From contig NZ_JBCFYD010000002.1 of the NCBI RefSeq assembly GCF_038594945.1, positions 1,426,001-1,490,000 of the forward strand: a stretch of 64,000 nt of DNA. Direction: 5' to 3'. Position 1 is the stretch's first letter. Every line of letters starts with the position of its first letter. Positions 34,093-42,589 of this stretch are shown one piece after another. This stretch comes from Fodinibius sp. Rm-B-1B1-1 (GTDB taxonomy: Bacteria > Bacteroidota > Rhodothermia > Balneolales > Balneolaceae). The notes below the pieces were generated by a model. It saw only the letters and a list, made by a program, of their open reading frames with translations, was not told where the DNA came from and ran no database searches. A program made the position numbers and the translations under genes.

Positions 34093-34536
34093 CTACTTTA
34101 CCCCTGTGCTGCCAAAACCACCATCTCCGCGTTCGGTTTCAGACAGAACCTCAACTTTATTTATGTTGGCCTGAATAACAGGAGCTATCACCATTTGGGC
34201 GATACGATCACCGTGATTTATAGTAAATTCTTCATCCCCCAAATTCACTGCCAACATTTTTAGCTCCCCCCGGTAATCCGCATCAATAGTACCAGGTGTA
34301 TTTAACATAGTTATTCCATTTCGGTATGCCAGTCCGCTGCGGGGACGCATTTGTGCCTCATAACCTTGCGGCATCGCCATCTTCAGCCCCGATGGAATCA
34401 GCTTCCGTTCTCCCGGCTTTAATGTGATAGGTTCATCCAAAGCAGCCCGTATATCCATACCCGCTGCAAATTCCGATTCATAAGAAGGTAAAGGTAAATC
34501 CTCTGCGTGAGGTAATTTCTTGAACTGTATCTTCAT
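34093..34536 (-). CDS. dut: dUTP diphosphatase
   Basis: Homotrimeric enzyme that hydrolyses dUTP to dUMP and pyrophosphate, keeping uracil out of DNA and feeding dTMP synthesis. All five motifs are present: AGMDIRAAL (1), [11 protein letters not shown] (2), [10 protein letters not shown] (3, with catalytic Asp), [10 protein letters not shown] (4) and [10 protein letters not shown] (5, C-terminal arm that closes on the substrate). At 147 residues the length is standard. Only three bases separate it from the upstream DUF3108 gene. The dCTP deaminase-like gene at 45.5 kb would supply dUTP. Confidence 0.97.
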   Translation of the reverse strand: MKIQFKKLPHAEDLPLPSYESEFAAGMDIRAALDEPITLKPGERKLIPSGLKMAMPQGYEAQMRPRSGLAYRNGITMLNTPGTIDADYRGELKMLAVNLGDEEFTINHGDRIAQMVIAPVIQANINKVEVLSETERGDGGFGSTGVK

Positions 34537-34539
34537 CCG

Positions 34540-35403
34540 TTATCTGCGTTCTTTTTTATAATCGATTAGTTGCACTTTAACATTTCCCAGCCATACCTTG
34601 GCATGTGCTTCGGCAGGCACGCGTAAATCATCAGCAATATACCATGCTTTATATTTTCCTTTAAATCCAAAGGGACCATCTATATTGGCATCCCCCTCAC
34701 TATAAAATGTTTTTACAGGCTCCTCGAAAGCATCATATTCTCGTTCTTCCATTTTCGTGCTATTTGCGCCGTTGATATATCCTTTTTTCCCTTCGAGATA
34801 AACGGGCAGCTGATAATCCTTGTCCGTACCTGCAAACAATCGGGAAAAGTAAAAGATTAACTGCCCTGAACTCGAAGGTTCCCCCAAGGCCAGTGTATCA
34901 ACCGGCGTACCCGACTTCGAGAAATAGACCAGCTGGTTGTCGTAATCAAACTCATATACTTCTGATTCATATTCATCCTCATCCACATTATCGCGCCAAT
35001 ATAACTTGGTGTAAGGCGTACTGTCGGTTTCCACCATAAACGTGTTGTAGTGATTTTCCTCTTCGCCCACAAAAGGAATCCCCGAATTGGACGTAATAAT
35101 CGTCCGCAACCACCAAACCTTATCTCCATTATAGGTAGTGTCTTTGATAATCGTCGTCTTCACCTCTCCCAACTTAAAAAAGCCGAACTTTACTTTATAA
35201 GTGAATACCTCTTTCCATTCGACCAGTTCTTGCATGGTGGGTGGGCGATCGGGGTGTTCAAAGGTAAGCAAAGAATCTTGAGCCCGGAGATTTCCAGCAC
35301 TGGCTATCCACCACAGCACACCCAGCAGAACAAGAACTTTTACAGAAAATGATTTAAGAATCTTCAAATCAACATCAAAAATTAGTTTTAAATAAGCCTC
35401 CAA
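34540..35403 (-). CDS. DUF3108 family exported protein
   Basis: A protein of up to 287 residues with a signal peptide (hydrophobic core VLVLLGVLWWIASAG, cut after LRAQ). The mature part is a DUF3108 domain: FTYKVKFGFFKLGEVKTTI near residue 68, YWRDNVDEDEYESEVYEFDY, and a final KGKYKAWYIADDLRVPAEA strand pair. DUF3108 proteins are periplasmic beta-rich proteins of unknown function. The start is unsure: TTG at 35401-35403 is the longest, and an in-frame TTG about 13 codons downstream (before KILKSFSV) would also leave a full signal peptide. It is upstream of dut in the same direction. Confidence 0.78.
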   Translation of the reverse strand: MEAYLKLIFDVDLKILKSFSVKVLVLLGVLWWIASAGNLRAQDSLLTFEHPDRPPTMQELVEWKEVFTYKVKFGFFKLGEVKTTIIKDTTYNGDKVWWLRTIITSNSGIPFVGEEENHYNTFMVETDSTPYTKLYWRDNVDEDEYESEVYEFDYDNQLVYFSKSGTPVDTLALGEPSSSGQLIFYFSRLFAGTDKDYQLPVYLEGKKGYINGANSTKMEEREYDAFEEPVKTFYSEGDANIDGPFGFKGKYKAWYIADDLRVPAEAHAKVWLGNVKVQLIDYKKERR

Positions 35404-35465
35404 AGTTCCCTATTATATAGGTGAAATTGAAATATTTTTAAAAACTTCTCACAGGAATTTCGTTC

Positions 35466-35999
35466 ATGAACATACGGTCTGTTTTAACATATTCTTTTTT
35501 GATTTTTGCAGGATTCCTGTTGCTTACTGGCTGTTCCAAAAGCGACGATCAACGTGAATTTGAGAATGGAGCTTTTGCAACTCCCAGTGGTATTACTGAG
35601 ACGAACTCAAGTGGTGATATGATCGGCAATGTAGACCAGTCTGATTGGAAAATCAGTCCAATGTATAGCGGACTTATTGAGATAGATTCAGAATTAACAT
35701 CACCACCGCATCCCAATCCACTCCCTTACAACAGCACGTTAACTATTCAGATCTATTTTAGGAGTCAGGACCCGGTAGATGAACTAATCGTACGCAAGTT
35801 TCGCTTGCCTTCTGATGACAGGTATCCACAAATAGGGTATCGTGACCAAAGTGATCTTAACAGCTCGATGAATACGATCCCCATTGATGGCAACCAAATT
35901 GCTGAAAACTCAAGTGATGACGCACGGACTCTCTATCGCATTCTTATTTATGATGGTAAACAAAACCTCATCAGCTACGGAGATATAGAAATACAGTAG
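35466..35999 (+). CDS. Lipoprotein of unknown function
   Basis: A 177-residue lipoprotein: signal sequence with lipobox LLTGC (Cys23), then a Ser/Asp/Asn-rich linker to about residue 60 and a beta-rich domain (YNSTLTIQIYFRSQDPVDEL, RTLYRILIYDGKQNLISYGD). The domain pattern looks Ig-like, but I recognise no family. It is divergent from the DUF3108 gene. The next gene, a small unknown protein, starts 56 bases downstream, so the two could share a transcript. Confidence 0.7.
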   Translation: MNIRSVLTYSFLIFAGFLLLTGCSKSDDQREFENGAFATPSGITETNSSGDMIGNVDQSDWKISPMYSGLIEIDSELTSPPHPNPLPYNSTLTIQIYFRSQDPVDELIVRKFRLPSDDRYPQIGYRDQSDLNSSMNTIPIDGNQIAENSSDDARTLYRILIYDGKQNLISYGDIEIQ

Positions 36000-36055
36000 T
36001 TGTTAAAAAGAACTCTCTCTCCTATTTTCATAGCTCTTTCTAACAAGATTTATTT

Positions 36056-36325
36056 ATGGGAAATCACAAAATTACCAAAACCGAAAAGCGTGTGTTAGAA
36101 CGACTTATTTTTCCCGAAAAGTTCCAGGTTATCATGAAAGAAACCGGGTTAATGCAGGGAGAGCTTCGCGATGATCTCATCAACCTGCTAAGTTTTGGTT
36201 TTGTGGAAGCCTACGAGCGAACGGGAAATAAGATTTCCCTGACCAGTTTTTATGATACCGATAACCTGCAGGATTTTACCTTTCAAGCTACGAGTAAAGG
36301 GTTATCTGAAATTAAATCGAATTAA
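36056..36325 (+). CDS. Small protein, winged-helix-like, unknown function
   Basis: An 89-residue soluble protein. ITKTEKRVLERLIFPEKFQV followed by LMQGELRDDLINLLSFGFVE has the helix-turn-helix spacing of a winged-helix domain, with a strand hairpin after it. This is only a pattern reading; I recognise no family. The stop is two bases before the biotin carrier start, and murA overlaps that gene, so all three form one operon. If it is a DNA-binding protein it could regulate this operon, but nothing in the sequence shows that. Confidence 0.6.
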   Translation: MGNHKITKTEKRVLERLIFPEKFQVIMKETGLMQGELRDDLINLLSFGFVEAYERTGNKISLTSFYDTDNLQDFTFQATSKGLSEIKSN

Positions 36326-36327
36326 CT

Positions 36328-36837
36328 ATGAAATTTGAAGCTGTTTTTGACGATTCTACTACCGAACTGGAACTTGTCGATGATGCCAATGAGGTTATTT
36401 TCGACGATGAGTCTCAGTCCTATGAGTTCCACCGCCAAGAAAATGGCCGCTATCTGTTGCGGGTGGGAACAAAACTCTACAAAATCGATAATGTATCATA
36501 CGACAAGCATACGGTAACATTTACCCTAAACGGCAACTGGCATTCGGTAGATGTTCGCAACGAACAAGATCTACTCTTAGATCGACTCGGCTTTAAAACA
36601 GCCGGCGAAATCGGCGAAGGCGAACTCAATGCCCCTATGCCTGGCAAAATCCTCGAAATTTTAGTAGACGAAGGCGATGAAGTGGAACTCGGCGATCCGG
36701 TTGCCATTCTTGAAGCCATGAAAATGGAAAACGAACTCAAAGCTCCCGTCAAAGGCACCGTATCATCTATTGCCGTTGCACAGGGAGATTCATTAGAAAA
36801 AGACGCATTAATTTTAGAAATAGAAGCAAGTGGATAA
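36328..36837 (+). CDS. Biotin carboxyl carrier protein (biotinyl-domain subunit)
   Basis: A 169-residue carrier. The C-terminal biotinyl domain (about residues 98-168) has the biotin site EAMKMENE with Lys132, preceded by NAPMPGKILEILVDEGDEVE. The N-terminal 95 residues match the part found in carrier subunits of acyl-CoA, pyruvate or decarboxylase-type enzymes rather than AccB of acetyl-CoA carboxylase, which would have a Pro/Ala-rich linker. No carboxylase or transferase subunit is near; it probably serves a propionyl/acyl-CoA carboxylase encoded elsewhere. Its final codons overlap the murA start by 8 bases, in an operon with the upstream small protein. Confidence 0.88.
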   Translation: MKFEAVFDDSTTELELVDDANEVIFDDESQSYEFHRQENGRYLLRVGTKLYKIDNVSYDKHTVTFTLNGNWHSVDVRNEQDLLLDRLGFKTAGEIGEGELNAPMPGKILEILVDEGDEVELGDPVAILEAMKMENELKAPVKGTVSSIAVAQGDSLEKDALILEIEASG

Positions 36838-38101
36838 ATTTGTAATAGAAGGACCTACCCCTCTCCAAGGCACCATTCCAATAAGCGGATCAAAAAATGC
36901 AGCCCTGCCTCTAATGGCAGCAGCCATTTTAGGCGATTCGCCAACAACCATCACTAATGTTCCCAAGTTGCGCGACATTTATACGTTTAACAACGTTATT
37001 CGCGTAACAGGCTGCCGTGTAGACTTTGATGAGGATGAGGGCGTGCTCATGATCAACTCAAAAAATCTAACCCATTACGAGGCCCCTTACGAGCTTGTTC
37101 GAAAAATGCGGGCATCATTTTACATGCTGGGAGCACTGCTTGGCAAATATGGTGAAGCCAAAGTATCACTGCCGGGCGGTTGCGCGTGGGGACCTCGTCC
37201 CGTTGACCTGCACCTTGATGGCATGCGTGCCATGGGGGCCGACATCCAGCTTGATGAAGGATACGTCATTGCTAATGCTCCCGAAGAGATGGAAGGCGGA
37301 ACCTTTACACTGGAACCCAGCAGCGTAGGTGCAACCGTTAATTTAGTACTGGCAGCTGTACTTCGCGCCAAAGAATTTACGATCAAAAATGCGGCCAAAG
37401 AACCCGATGTGGTTCTGCTATGCGAAAAACTGGCCGAGATGGGCGCCGATATCGAAGGCATTGGCACTCGTACATTGACCATCCGCAAAGTCAATAAACT
37501 CGAAGGTATTACTATACGCAATGCTTCGGATCGGATCGAGACCGGAACTTTTATGATTGCAGCGGCCATGCATCCAAAATCAAACATTACGCTTACCAAT
37601 GTAGATGTAGATGACCTCGGGCATTTCCCAGAGACATTTCGTAAAATCGGGGCTGAAATGAATATTAATGAGAATTCTATTCATATTAATGCACCAAAGG
37701 AAATCGATCCCACTTCAATAAAAACGAAAGTCTACCCGGGCTTCCCTACCGATCTGCAAGCACAATGGGCTACGATGATGACTCAGGCTGCCGGTGAATC
37801 AAAAGTGACAGATACGATTTATGATGATCGCTTTAGCTATGTACCCGAACTGGTGCGTTTAGGGGCAGAGATTGACGTCAAGAAAAATTCAGCTCATATC
37901 AGCGGAAAAACAAAGCTTAAAGGTGCCTCAGTGATGAGTACCGATCTACGGGCCAGTGTAAGTTTGGTCTTGGCCGGCATGGTGGCCGAAGGAAAAACAG
38001 ATGTGCTACGCATTTATCATCTCGATCGTGGCTATGAAGACCTGGAGGAAAAGCTCACCAATGTCGGCGCTAAGATTACCCGTACCCAGCAGGAGGAGTA
38101 G
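36830..38101 (+). CDS. murA: UDP-N-acetylglucosamine 1-carboxyvinyltransferase
   Basis: First committed step of peptidoglycan synthesis: transfers enolpyruvate from PEP to UDP-GlcNAc in the cytoplasm. Lys22 in SGSKNAALP binds the substrate phosphates, Cys118 in PGGCAWGPRPVDLHL is the catalytic cysteine and fosfomycin target, and Asp/Arg blocks such as DDRFSYVPELVRLGA and TDLRASVSLVLAGM are intact. At 423 residues it is a normal MurA. The start is GTG at 36830-36832, inside the end of the biotin carrier gene (an 8-base overlap), so translation is coupled. No terminator with a T-run follows; a long imperfect hairpin begins right after the stop. Confidence 0.97.
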   Translation: MDKFVIEGPTPLQGTIPISGSKNAALPLMAAAILGDSPTTITNVPKLRDIYTFNNVIRVTGCRVDFDEDEGVLMINSKNLTHYEAPYELVRKMRASFYMLGALLGKYGEAKVSLPGGCAWGPRPVDLHLDGMRAMGADIQLDEGYVIANAPEEMEGGTFTLEPSSVGATVNLVLAAVLRAKEFTIKNAAKEPDVVLLCEKLAEMGADIEGIGTRTLTIRKVNKLEGITIRNASDRIETGTFMIAAAMHPKSNITLTNVDVDDLGHFPETFRKIGAEMNINENSIHINAPKEIDPTSIKTKVYPGFPTDLQAQWATMMTQAAGESKVTDTIYDDRFSYVPELVRLGAEIDVKKNSAHISGKTKLKGASVMSTDLRASVSLVLAGMVAEGKTDVLRIYHLDRGYEDLEEKLTNVGAKITRTQQEE

Positions 38102-38660
38102 CATTTCGTCTAAACACTGCGCTACTGCGCTTGTAGTCGGACGAATGACTAACCAATAGACAATCCTCCTGATGGCAAACCCAGCCACCAAGTGAATAGT
38201 AGCATGACCCTCCGTATATAGAATTCCCCCAAACGAAGTTAGCTAATTTACCGTTTACAAAATAGGTAAACTACTTGTATATTCATGTGATACTATGTAG
38301 CGCGTATTCGGAGATTATTAAATTTTTAGGTTTATCTTTTGCAGCAACTTATTGACTCACAAGTTTTTATTAAGGTTTTATTCGCTTTTCAGAAGCAATT
38401 GAATGTCTTTTTGAAGAATGCAGCGATATTATTGAATTCGCTGATTGCTTGTGAACGATCTCTGCAGGAAGCGCCCTCCTCTGAATACGATTTTTTTACA
38501 CAAACAAATTTTTCTCCTAACAGGAATTTTAATTTAGCGGTTGCTGAAATCCCGCTAAGACGAACGAACTGTAAGACTGTTGTTATTATGTACCCTTTTG
38601 ATTTACTGATCAGGATTATACGTCCGGTGGACAGCAACTGCGTGAAAGAAGAATATTTCA
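38102..38660. other. 559-bp gene-free region and possible 5' leader of the RNase E/G gene
   Basis: Right after murA, CATTTCGTC (about 38103-38110) and GACGAATG (38140-38147) bracket an imperfect hairpin with inner GCGC pairs and no T-run. The remaining about 500 bases are AT-rich and contain no protein with recognisable features; an open frame from 38339 runs into the ribonuclease gene in another frame and I regard it as chance. A candidate near-promoter TATCTTTTG lies at 38332-38340, about 320 bases before the start. RNase E in Enterobacteria has a long autoregulatory 5' leader, so a regulatory leader is worth testing here. Confidence 0.5.
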
Positions 38661-40424
38661 ATGAAAAATCAAATCATTATTCACGCTTCGGGAAAGCAGA
38701 CCCGGATAGCTCTGCTGGAAAATGGCGAACTGGCCCAACTTTTTATAGAATCTGATGAAAATCAGCGCACGGTAGGCAACATATACTTGGCTAAGGTTCA
38801 TAAGGTGATGAGTGGCATTCGTGCTGCCTTCATCGATATGGGCACACCCAAAGATGCTTTTTTGCACTTTTCTGATGCCGGTGACCATCTGAAAGAATAT
38901 GTTCAGATGCTTAACGGTCGTGATGCTATTCACAAAAATGTGCGCAATGAGTTAAAGAAAACCGACTTTAACCAGATCTCAAATTATGAGAAACAGAACT
39001 GGGCGGGAAAGATTCTTAATCCCGGTCAAAAGTTGTTGGTTCAGATTGTTAAGGAACCGATTGGCTCAAAAGGCCCGCGCATTTCTACGGATATTACGGT
39101 AGCCGGACGTTTTCTGGTGCTCATTCCCATGGGCGATTACGTAGCCGTATCACGTAAAATAAACAACTACAAAGAGCGTCGACGCTTGAAAAACGTGGTT
39201 AGTTCGATGGTCCCCGATGGCTTTGGAGTGATCATTCGCACGGTCGCTAAAGGGAAAGATGAGCAGGCTATTGAAGACGATATGCGGGATGTGCTCAAAA
39301 AATGGGAGCGCATCCTGGAACGACTCGAAACGGCTAATCCCCCCGAGTTGCTCTACAAAGATCTGGATATGACTGAAAGTTTGGTACGTGATCTTTTTGC
39401 CAAACAGTATGATCGCGTGCTGGTGGACGATCCTGAGATGCATAAGAAAATAAAATCGTATGTCAGCCAGGTGGCCCCTCAAATGCTTCCCAACGTGGAG
39501 CTTTACAAAGGACGTGAACACATCTTTGATTTTATGAAGGTTGCTAAAGATGTGGACTCTATTTTTAGTCCTCGCGTGCGTATGCCTTCCGGTGGATATC
39601 TTATTTTCGAGCAAACAGAAGCCATGTACGTGGTGGATGTGAACTCTGGTCCTTATGCAGCTAAAGAGAAGCAGGAAGACAACTCCCTGAAAACAAATCT
39701 TGAAGCAGCTCGTGAAGTAGCCAAGCAACTTCGGCTACGCGATATTGGTGGAATTATCGTTGTAGACTTTATTGATCTGCGCAATGATAAAAACCGCAAG
39801 AAGATTTACGACGAGCTTAAGAAGGAGTTCAAAAAAGATCCCGCCAAGACCAATGTTATTGGCATGAGCGACTTTGGACTTGTTCAAATCACACGGCAGC
39901 GTATCCGGCCAAGTGTTGTTAACTCGGTATCTAAAGTGTGCCCCACTTGTGGTGGATCGGGCAGCGTTGTTACCAAGAATACTATTATTGCCGATCTGGA
40001 TGCGTGGCTTAGTAAGTTCCGCACTACAACCGACTACCGCGCCGTTGATATCTATATCAATCCATACTTAAAGGCTTATCTGGAAAAAGGCTTTTTAAGC
40101 ATCCGACGAAAATGGATGTGGCAATATTGGCTAAAGATCACCTTTGTAGCGGATGATACAATCTCACTAAATGAGTACAAAGCTACGATTGCGGGCTCCG
40201 ATATTGATATCACAGATGTGGTAATGCAAGAAAAAGACGTTGATGAGCTTATTAAAAATGAAAACTCTGATTTGGAAGACCTGGATGAACGCCCAAACAG
40301 AGGTGACTTGGATTATTATCAGAAAAATAATGGTTCTTCGAGCGGGCGACAAAAGCGCGATAGCCGAAAACCACGTCCCTCCCAATCGGGTTCCAAATCA
40401 AAGTATTACAAATCTGACTCCTGA
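38661..40424 (+). CDS. Ribonuclease E/G family endoribonuclease
   Basis: Cuts single-stranded AU-rich RNA for mRNA decay and for rRNA/tRNA processing. The S1-like domain begins near residue 30 (QRTVGNIYLAKVHKVMSGIR). The DNase I-like catalytic site has FIDLRNDKNRKK and VDVNSGPY, with Asp residues that hold Mg2+. The Zn-link is CPTCGGSG around residue 428, used for dimer pairing. After the small domain the C-terminal about 60 residues are charged and disordered (RPNRGDLDYYQKNNGSSSG) and could be a short scaffold or RNA-binding tail. At 587 residues it is longer than RNase G (489) and far shorter than RNase E (1061). GAAGAA lies 10-15 bases before the ATG. hslV follows 45 bases later. Confidence 0.95.
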   Translation: MKNQIIIHASGKQTRIALLENGELAQLFIESDENQRTVGNIYLAKVHKVMSGIRAAFIDMGTPKDAFLHFSDAGDHLKEYVQMLNGRDAIHKNVRNELKKTDFNQISNYEKQNWAGKILNPGQKLLVQIVKEPIGSKGPRISTDITVAGRFLVLIPMGDYVAVSRKINNYKERRRLKNVVSSMVPDGFGVIIRTVAKGKDEQAIEDDMRDVLKKWERILERLETANPPELLYKDLDMTESLVRDLFAKQYDRVLVDDPEMHKKIKSYVSQVAPQMLPNVELYKGREHIFDFMKVAKDVDSIFSPRVRMPSGGYLIFEQTEAMYVVDVNSGPYAAKEKQEDNSLKTNLEAAREVAKQLRLRDIGGIIVVDFIDLRNDKNRKKIYDELKKEFKKDPAKTNVIGMSDFGLVQITRQRIRPSVVNSVSKVCPTCGGSGSVVTKNTIIADLDAWLSKFRTTTDYRAVDIYINPYLKAYLEKGFLSIRRKWMWQYWLKITFVADDTISLNEYKATIAGSDIDITDVVMQEKDVDELIKNENSDLEDLDERPNRGDLDYYQKNNGSSSGRQKRDSRKPRPSQSGSKSKYYKSDS

Positions 40425-40469
40425 TATTTTGCACGACAATCCAAAAGAATTGAAACACAATTACATTTA

Positions 40470-41018
40470 ATGAGTTTACCTGAAATCAAAGCAACAACTG
40501 TATTAGGTATTATCCATAATGGTGAGGCTGCTCTTGGCGGCGACGGGCAGGCCACCATGGAGAATACTGTCATGAAAGCAACCGTTAATAAAGTGCGCCG
40601 ATTGTATGAGGGCAAGATTGCCGCAGGTTTTGCGGGATCTACAGCCGATGCTTTTACCCTATTCGAGAAGTATGAAGAGAAACTAAAACAATACAATGGC
40701 AATTTGAAGCGTGCTGCTGTTGAGATGGCCAAAGAATGGCGCCAAGATAAATTTTTGCGAAAACTTGAGGCGCTGCTGGTCGTAATGAATAAAGACCAAG
40801 CCTTGATGATATCTGGTCAGGGCGATGTTATTGAACCTGATGATCAAATTTTAGCAATCGGCAGTGGCGGACATTTTGCACTGGCTGCAGCACGAGCACT
40901 TAAAGACAATGCTCCAGACTTATCAGCCAAAGAAATGGTCCAAAAGTCTCTCGATATCGCTGCTGATATTTGTATCTATACGAATCATAACTTGAGTATT
41001 TTAGAAATTGAAGATTGA
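40470..41018 (+). CDS. hslV: ATP-dependent protease peptidase subunit HslV
   Basis: Threonine protease that forms a double hexamer and degrades proteins fed by HslU. The mature enzyme should begin at the Thr-Thr pair in KATTVLGI: Thr9 is the likely nucleophile, so an 8-residue propeptide (MSLPEIKA) must be removed, longer than the single Met of E. coli HslV. The Gly-rich [10 protein letters not shown] and Lys ([10 protein letters not shown], the Lys33 equivalent) are in place, as is [15 protein letters not shown]. The stop overlaps the hslU start (TGATG). Members of this family in many FCB bacteria also carry a short propeptide. Confidence 0.96.
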   Translation: MSLPEIKATTVLGIIHNGEAALGGDGQATMENTVMKATVNKVRRLYEGKIAAGFAGSTADAFTLFEKYEEKLKQYNGNLKRAAVEMAKEWRQDKFLRKLEALLVVMNKDQALMISGQGDVIEPDDQILAIGSGGHFALAAARALKDNAPDLSAKEMVQKSLDIAADICIYTNHNLSILEIED

Positions 41019-42460
41019 TGAGTACCCTACAAAAAACTGTTACACAAAAAAATCTTACACCGCAACAAGTCGTAGCGGAACTGAATAAATATATTGTTGG
41101 CCAGGATGATGCCAAGCGATCAGTGGCTATTGCCTTGCGCAACCGCTGGCGACGTATGAATGCTGACGAAGAAATCAGAGATGAAATCTTACCTAATAAC
41201 ATCCTACTGATTGGCCCTACGGGGGTTGGTAAAACGGAAATTGCCCGGCGTCTGGCCAAGCTTGCTGATGCTCCCTTTATCAAAGTAGAAGCCAGTAAAT
41301 TTACCGAAGTAGGTTATGTGGGCCGCGATGTGGAATCAATGATTCGCGACCTGACTGATATCGCCATCAACATGGTGAAAACAGAGATGCGCGACCGGGT
41401 ACAAGAAGAGGCCAAAGAGATCGTAGAAGAACGTATTTTAGATATCTTGATCCCTCCTGTTAAAAAGAACCAGGGAACCGACAATAGTGCTCCAGGCTTT
41501 AATTCTGATGACGACGATTTTAGCCCTCAAAGTGCTACCGACCAAGAACTGAATGAGCGTACTCGTAAAAAGTTTCGCGAAAAGCTCCGCAACGGAGAAC
41601 TTGATGAGCGCGAAATTGAGATCGAAGTTCAAAAGTCAAACCGTTCGCCTATGATGCAGGTTTTTGGCCCCCAGGGCGGTATGGAAGAGATGGGTATTAA
41701 CCTGCAGGATATGCTGGGTAACTTGGGCGGACAAAAGAAGACCAAGCGCAAGGTAACCATCGAAGAAGCCCGGGAAATTCTTTTAGAAGAAGAGTCTGAA
41801 AAACTTATTGATCACGAATCGGCCGTACAAGAAGGGCTTGAACGTGTTCAAAAACAAGGTATTATCTTTATTGACGAAATTGATAAAGTGGCCGAATCAT
41901 CCGGTAATAGTAAAAGCGGTGGTGGCGGAGGTCCTGATGTAAGTCGTCAGGGCGTGCAGCGCGACATGCTCCCTATTGTGGAAGGTAGCAATGTATCCAC
42001 CAAACACGGTATGGTCAAAACCGATCATATGTTGTTTATCGGTTCCGGGGCATTTCACGTTTCTAAGCCATCAGATCTTATTCCGGAACTGCAGGGACGT
42101 TTCCCCATTCGCGTAGAACTCAACTCACTAACCGAACAAGACTTCTACGATATACTTACACAACCTAAAAATGCGTTGACCAAGCAGTACCAAGCTATGC
42201 TGGAAGCGGAAGGCGTAGAAGTGGAATTTACGGAAGATGCTCTCAAAGAGATATCCGCTATCGCTACGCAAGTAAACGAAAGAGTGGAAAATATTGGCGC
42301 TCGACGCCTGCATACCATTCTTTCTTCCCTGTTAGATGAACTGTTATTTGCTATCCCTGATGATATTAACTCAGGTGATATCACCATCGATCAGGATTAT
42401 GTGAACAAACAACTTGACGATCTTGTTAAGGACAAAGATTTAAGTCAATATATTCTGTAA
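41018..42460 (+). CDS. hslU: ATP-dependent protease ATPase subunit HslU
   Basis: Clp/AAA+ unfoldase that feeds HslV. Walker A is GPTGVGKT (residues 66-73), the pore loop is GYVG (99-102), Walker B is [10 protein letters not shown], and the sensor/arginine-finger region is GRFPIRVEL. The I-domain between (about residues 110-240) is acidic and holds an [15 protein letters not shown] insertion. The last residues, SQYIL, match the family C-terminus that docks into HslV. The frame is open from a TTG three bases earlier, but the ATG at 41018 overlaps the hslV TGA, so it is used. 480 residues, standard. Transcription continues from hslV. Confidence 0.97.
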   Translation: MSTLQKTVTQKNLTPQQVVAELNKYIVGQDDAKRSVAIALRNRWRRMNADEEIRDEILPNNILLIGPTGVGKTEIARRLAKLADAPFIKVEASKFTEVGYVGRDVESMIRDLTDIAINMVKTEMRDRVQEEAKEIVEERILDILIPPVKKNQGTDNSAPGFNSDDDDFSPQSATDQELNERTRKKFREKLRNGELDEREIEIEVQKSNRSPMMQVFGPQGGMEEMGINLQDMLGNLGGQKKTKRKVTIEEAREILLEEESEKLIDHESAVQEGLERVQKQGIIFIDEIDKVAESSGNSKSGGGGGPDVSRQGVQRDMLPIVEGSNVSTKHGMVKTDHMLFIGSGAFHVSKPSDLIPELQGRFPIRVELNSLTEQDFYDILTQPKNALTKQYQAMLEAEGVEVEFTEDALKEISAIATQVNERVENIGARRLHTILSSLLDELLFAIPDDINSGDITIDQDYVNKQLDDLVKDKDLSQYIL

Positions 42461-42589
42461 TTATACGTTGACAAACAGAAAATAAATCAGCTACTTATCA
42501 ATCAGGCACTACTCATTTGCCTTAACCAGTACGTTACCTAATAGTTGGTACGTTAATATAAATACCTTGATCTTCAATACTACTGCACT

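Noticed and set aside
37120-37599. 159-residue open frame opposite murA
   Set aside because: It lies fully inside murA on the other strand; its Ser/Pro/Ala-rich content is a shadow of the murA codons.
38339-38755. 138-residue plus-strand open frame ahead of the RNase E/G gene
   Set aside because: It has a non-ATG start, no recognisable domain and runs about 95 bases into the ribonuclease gene in another frame.
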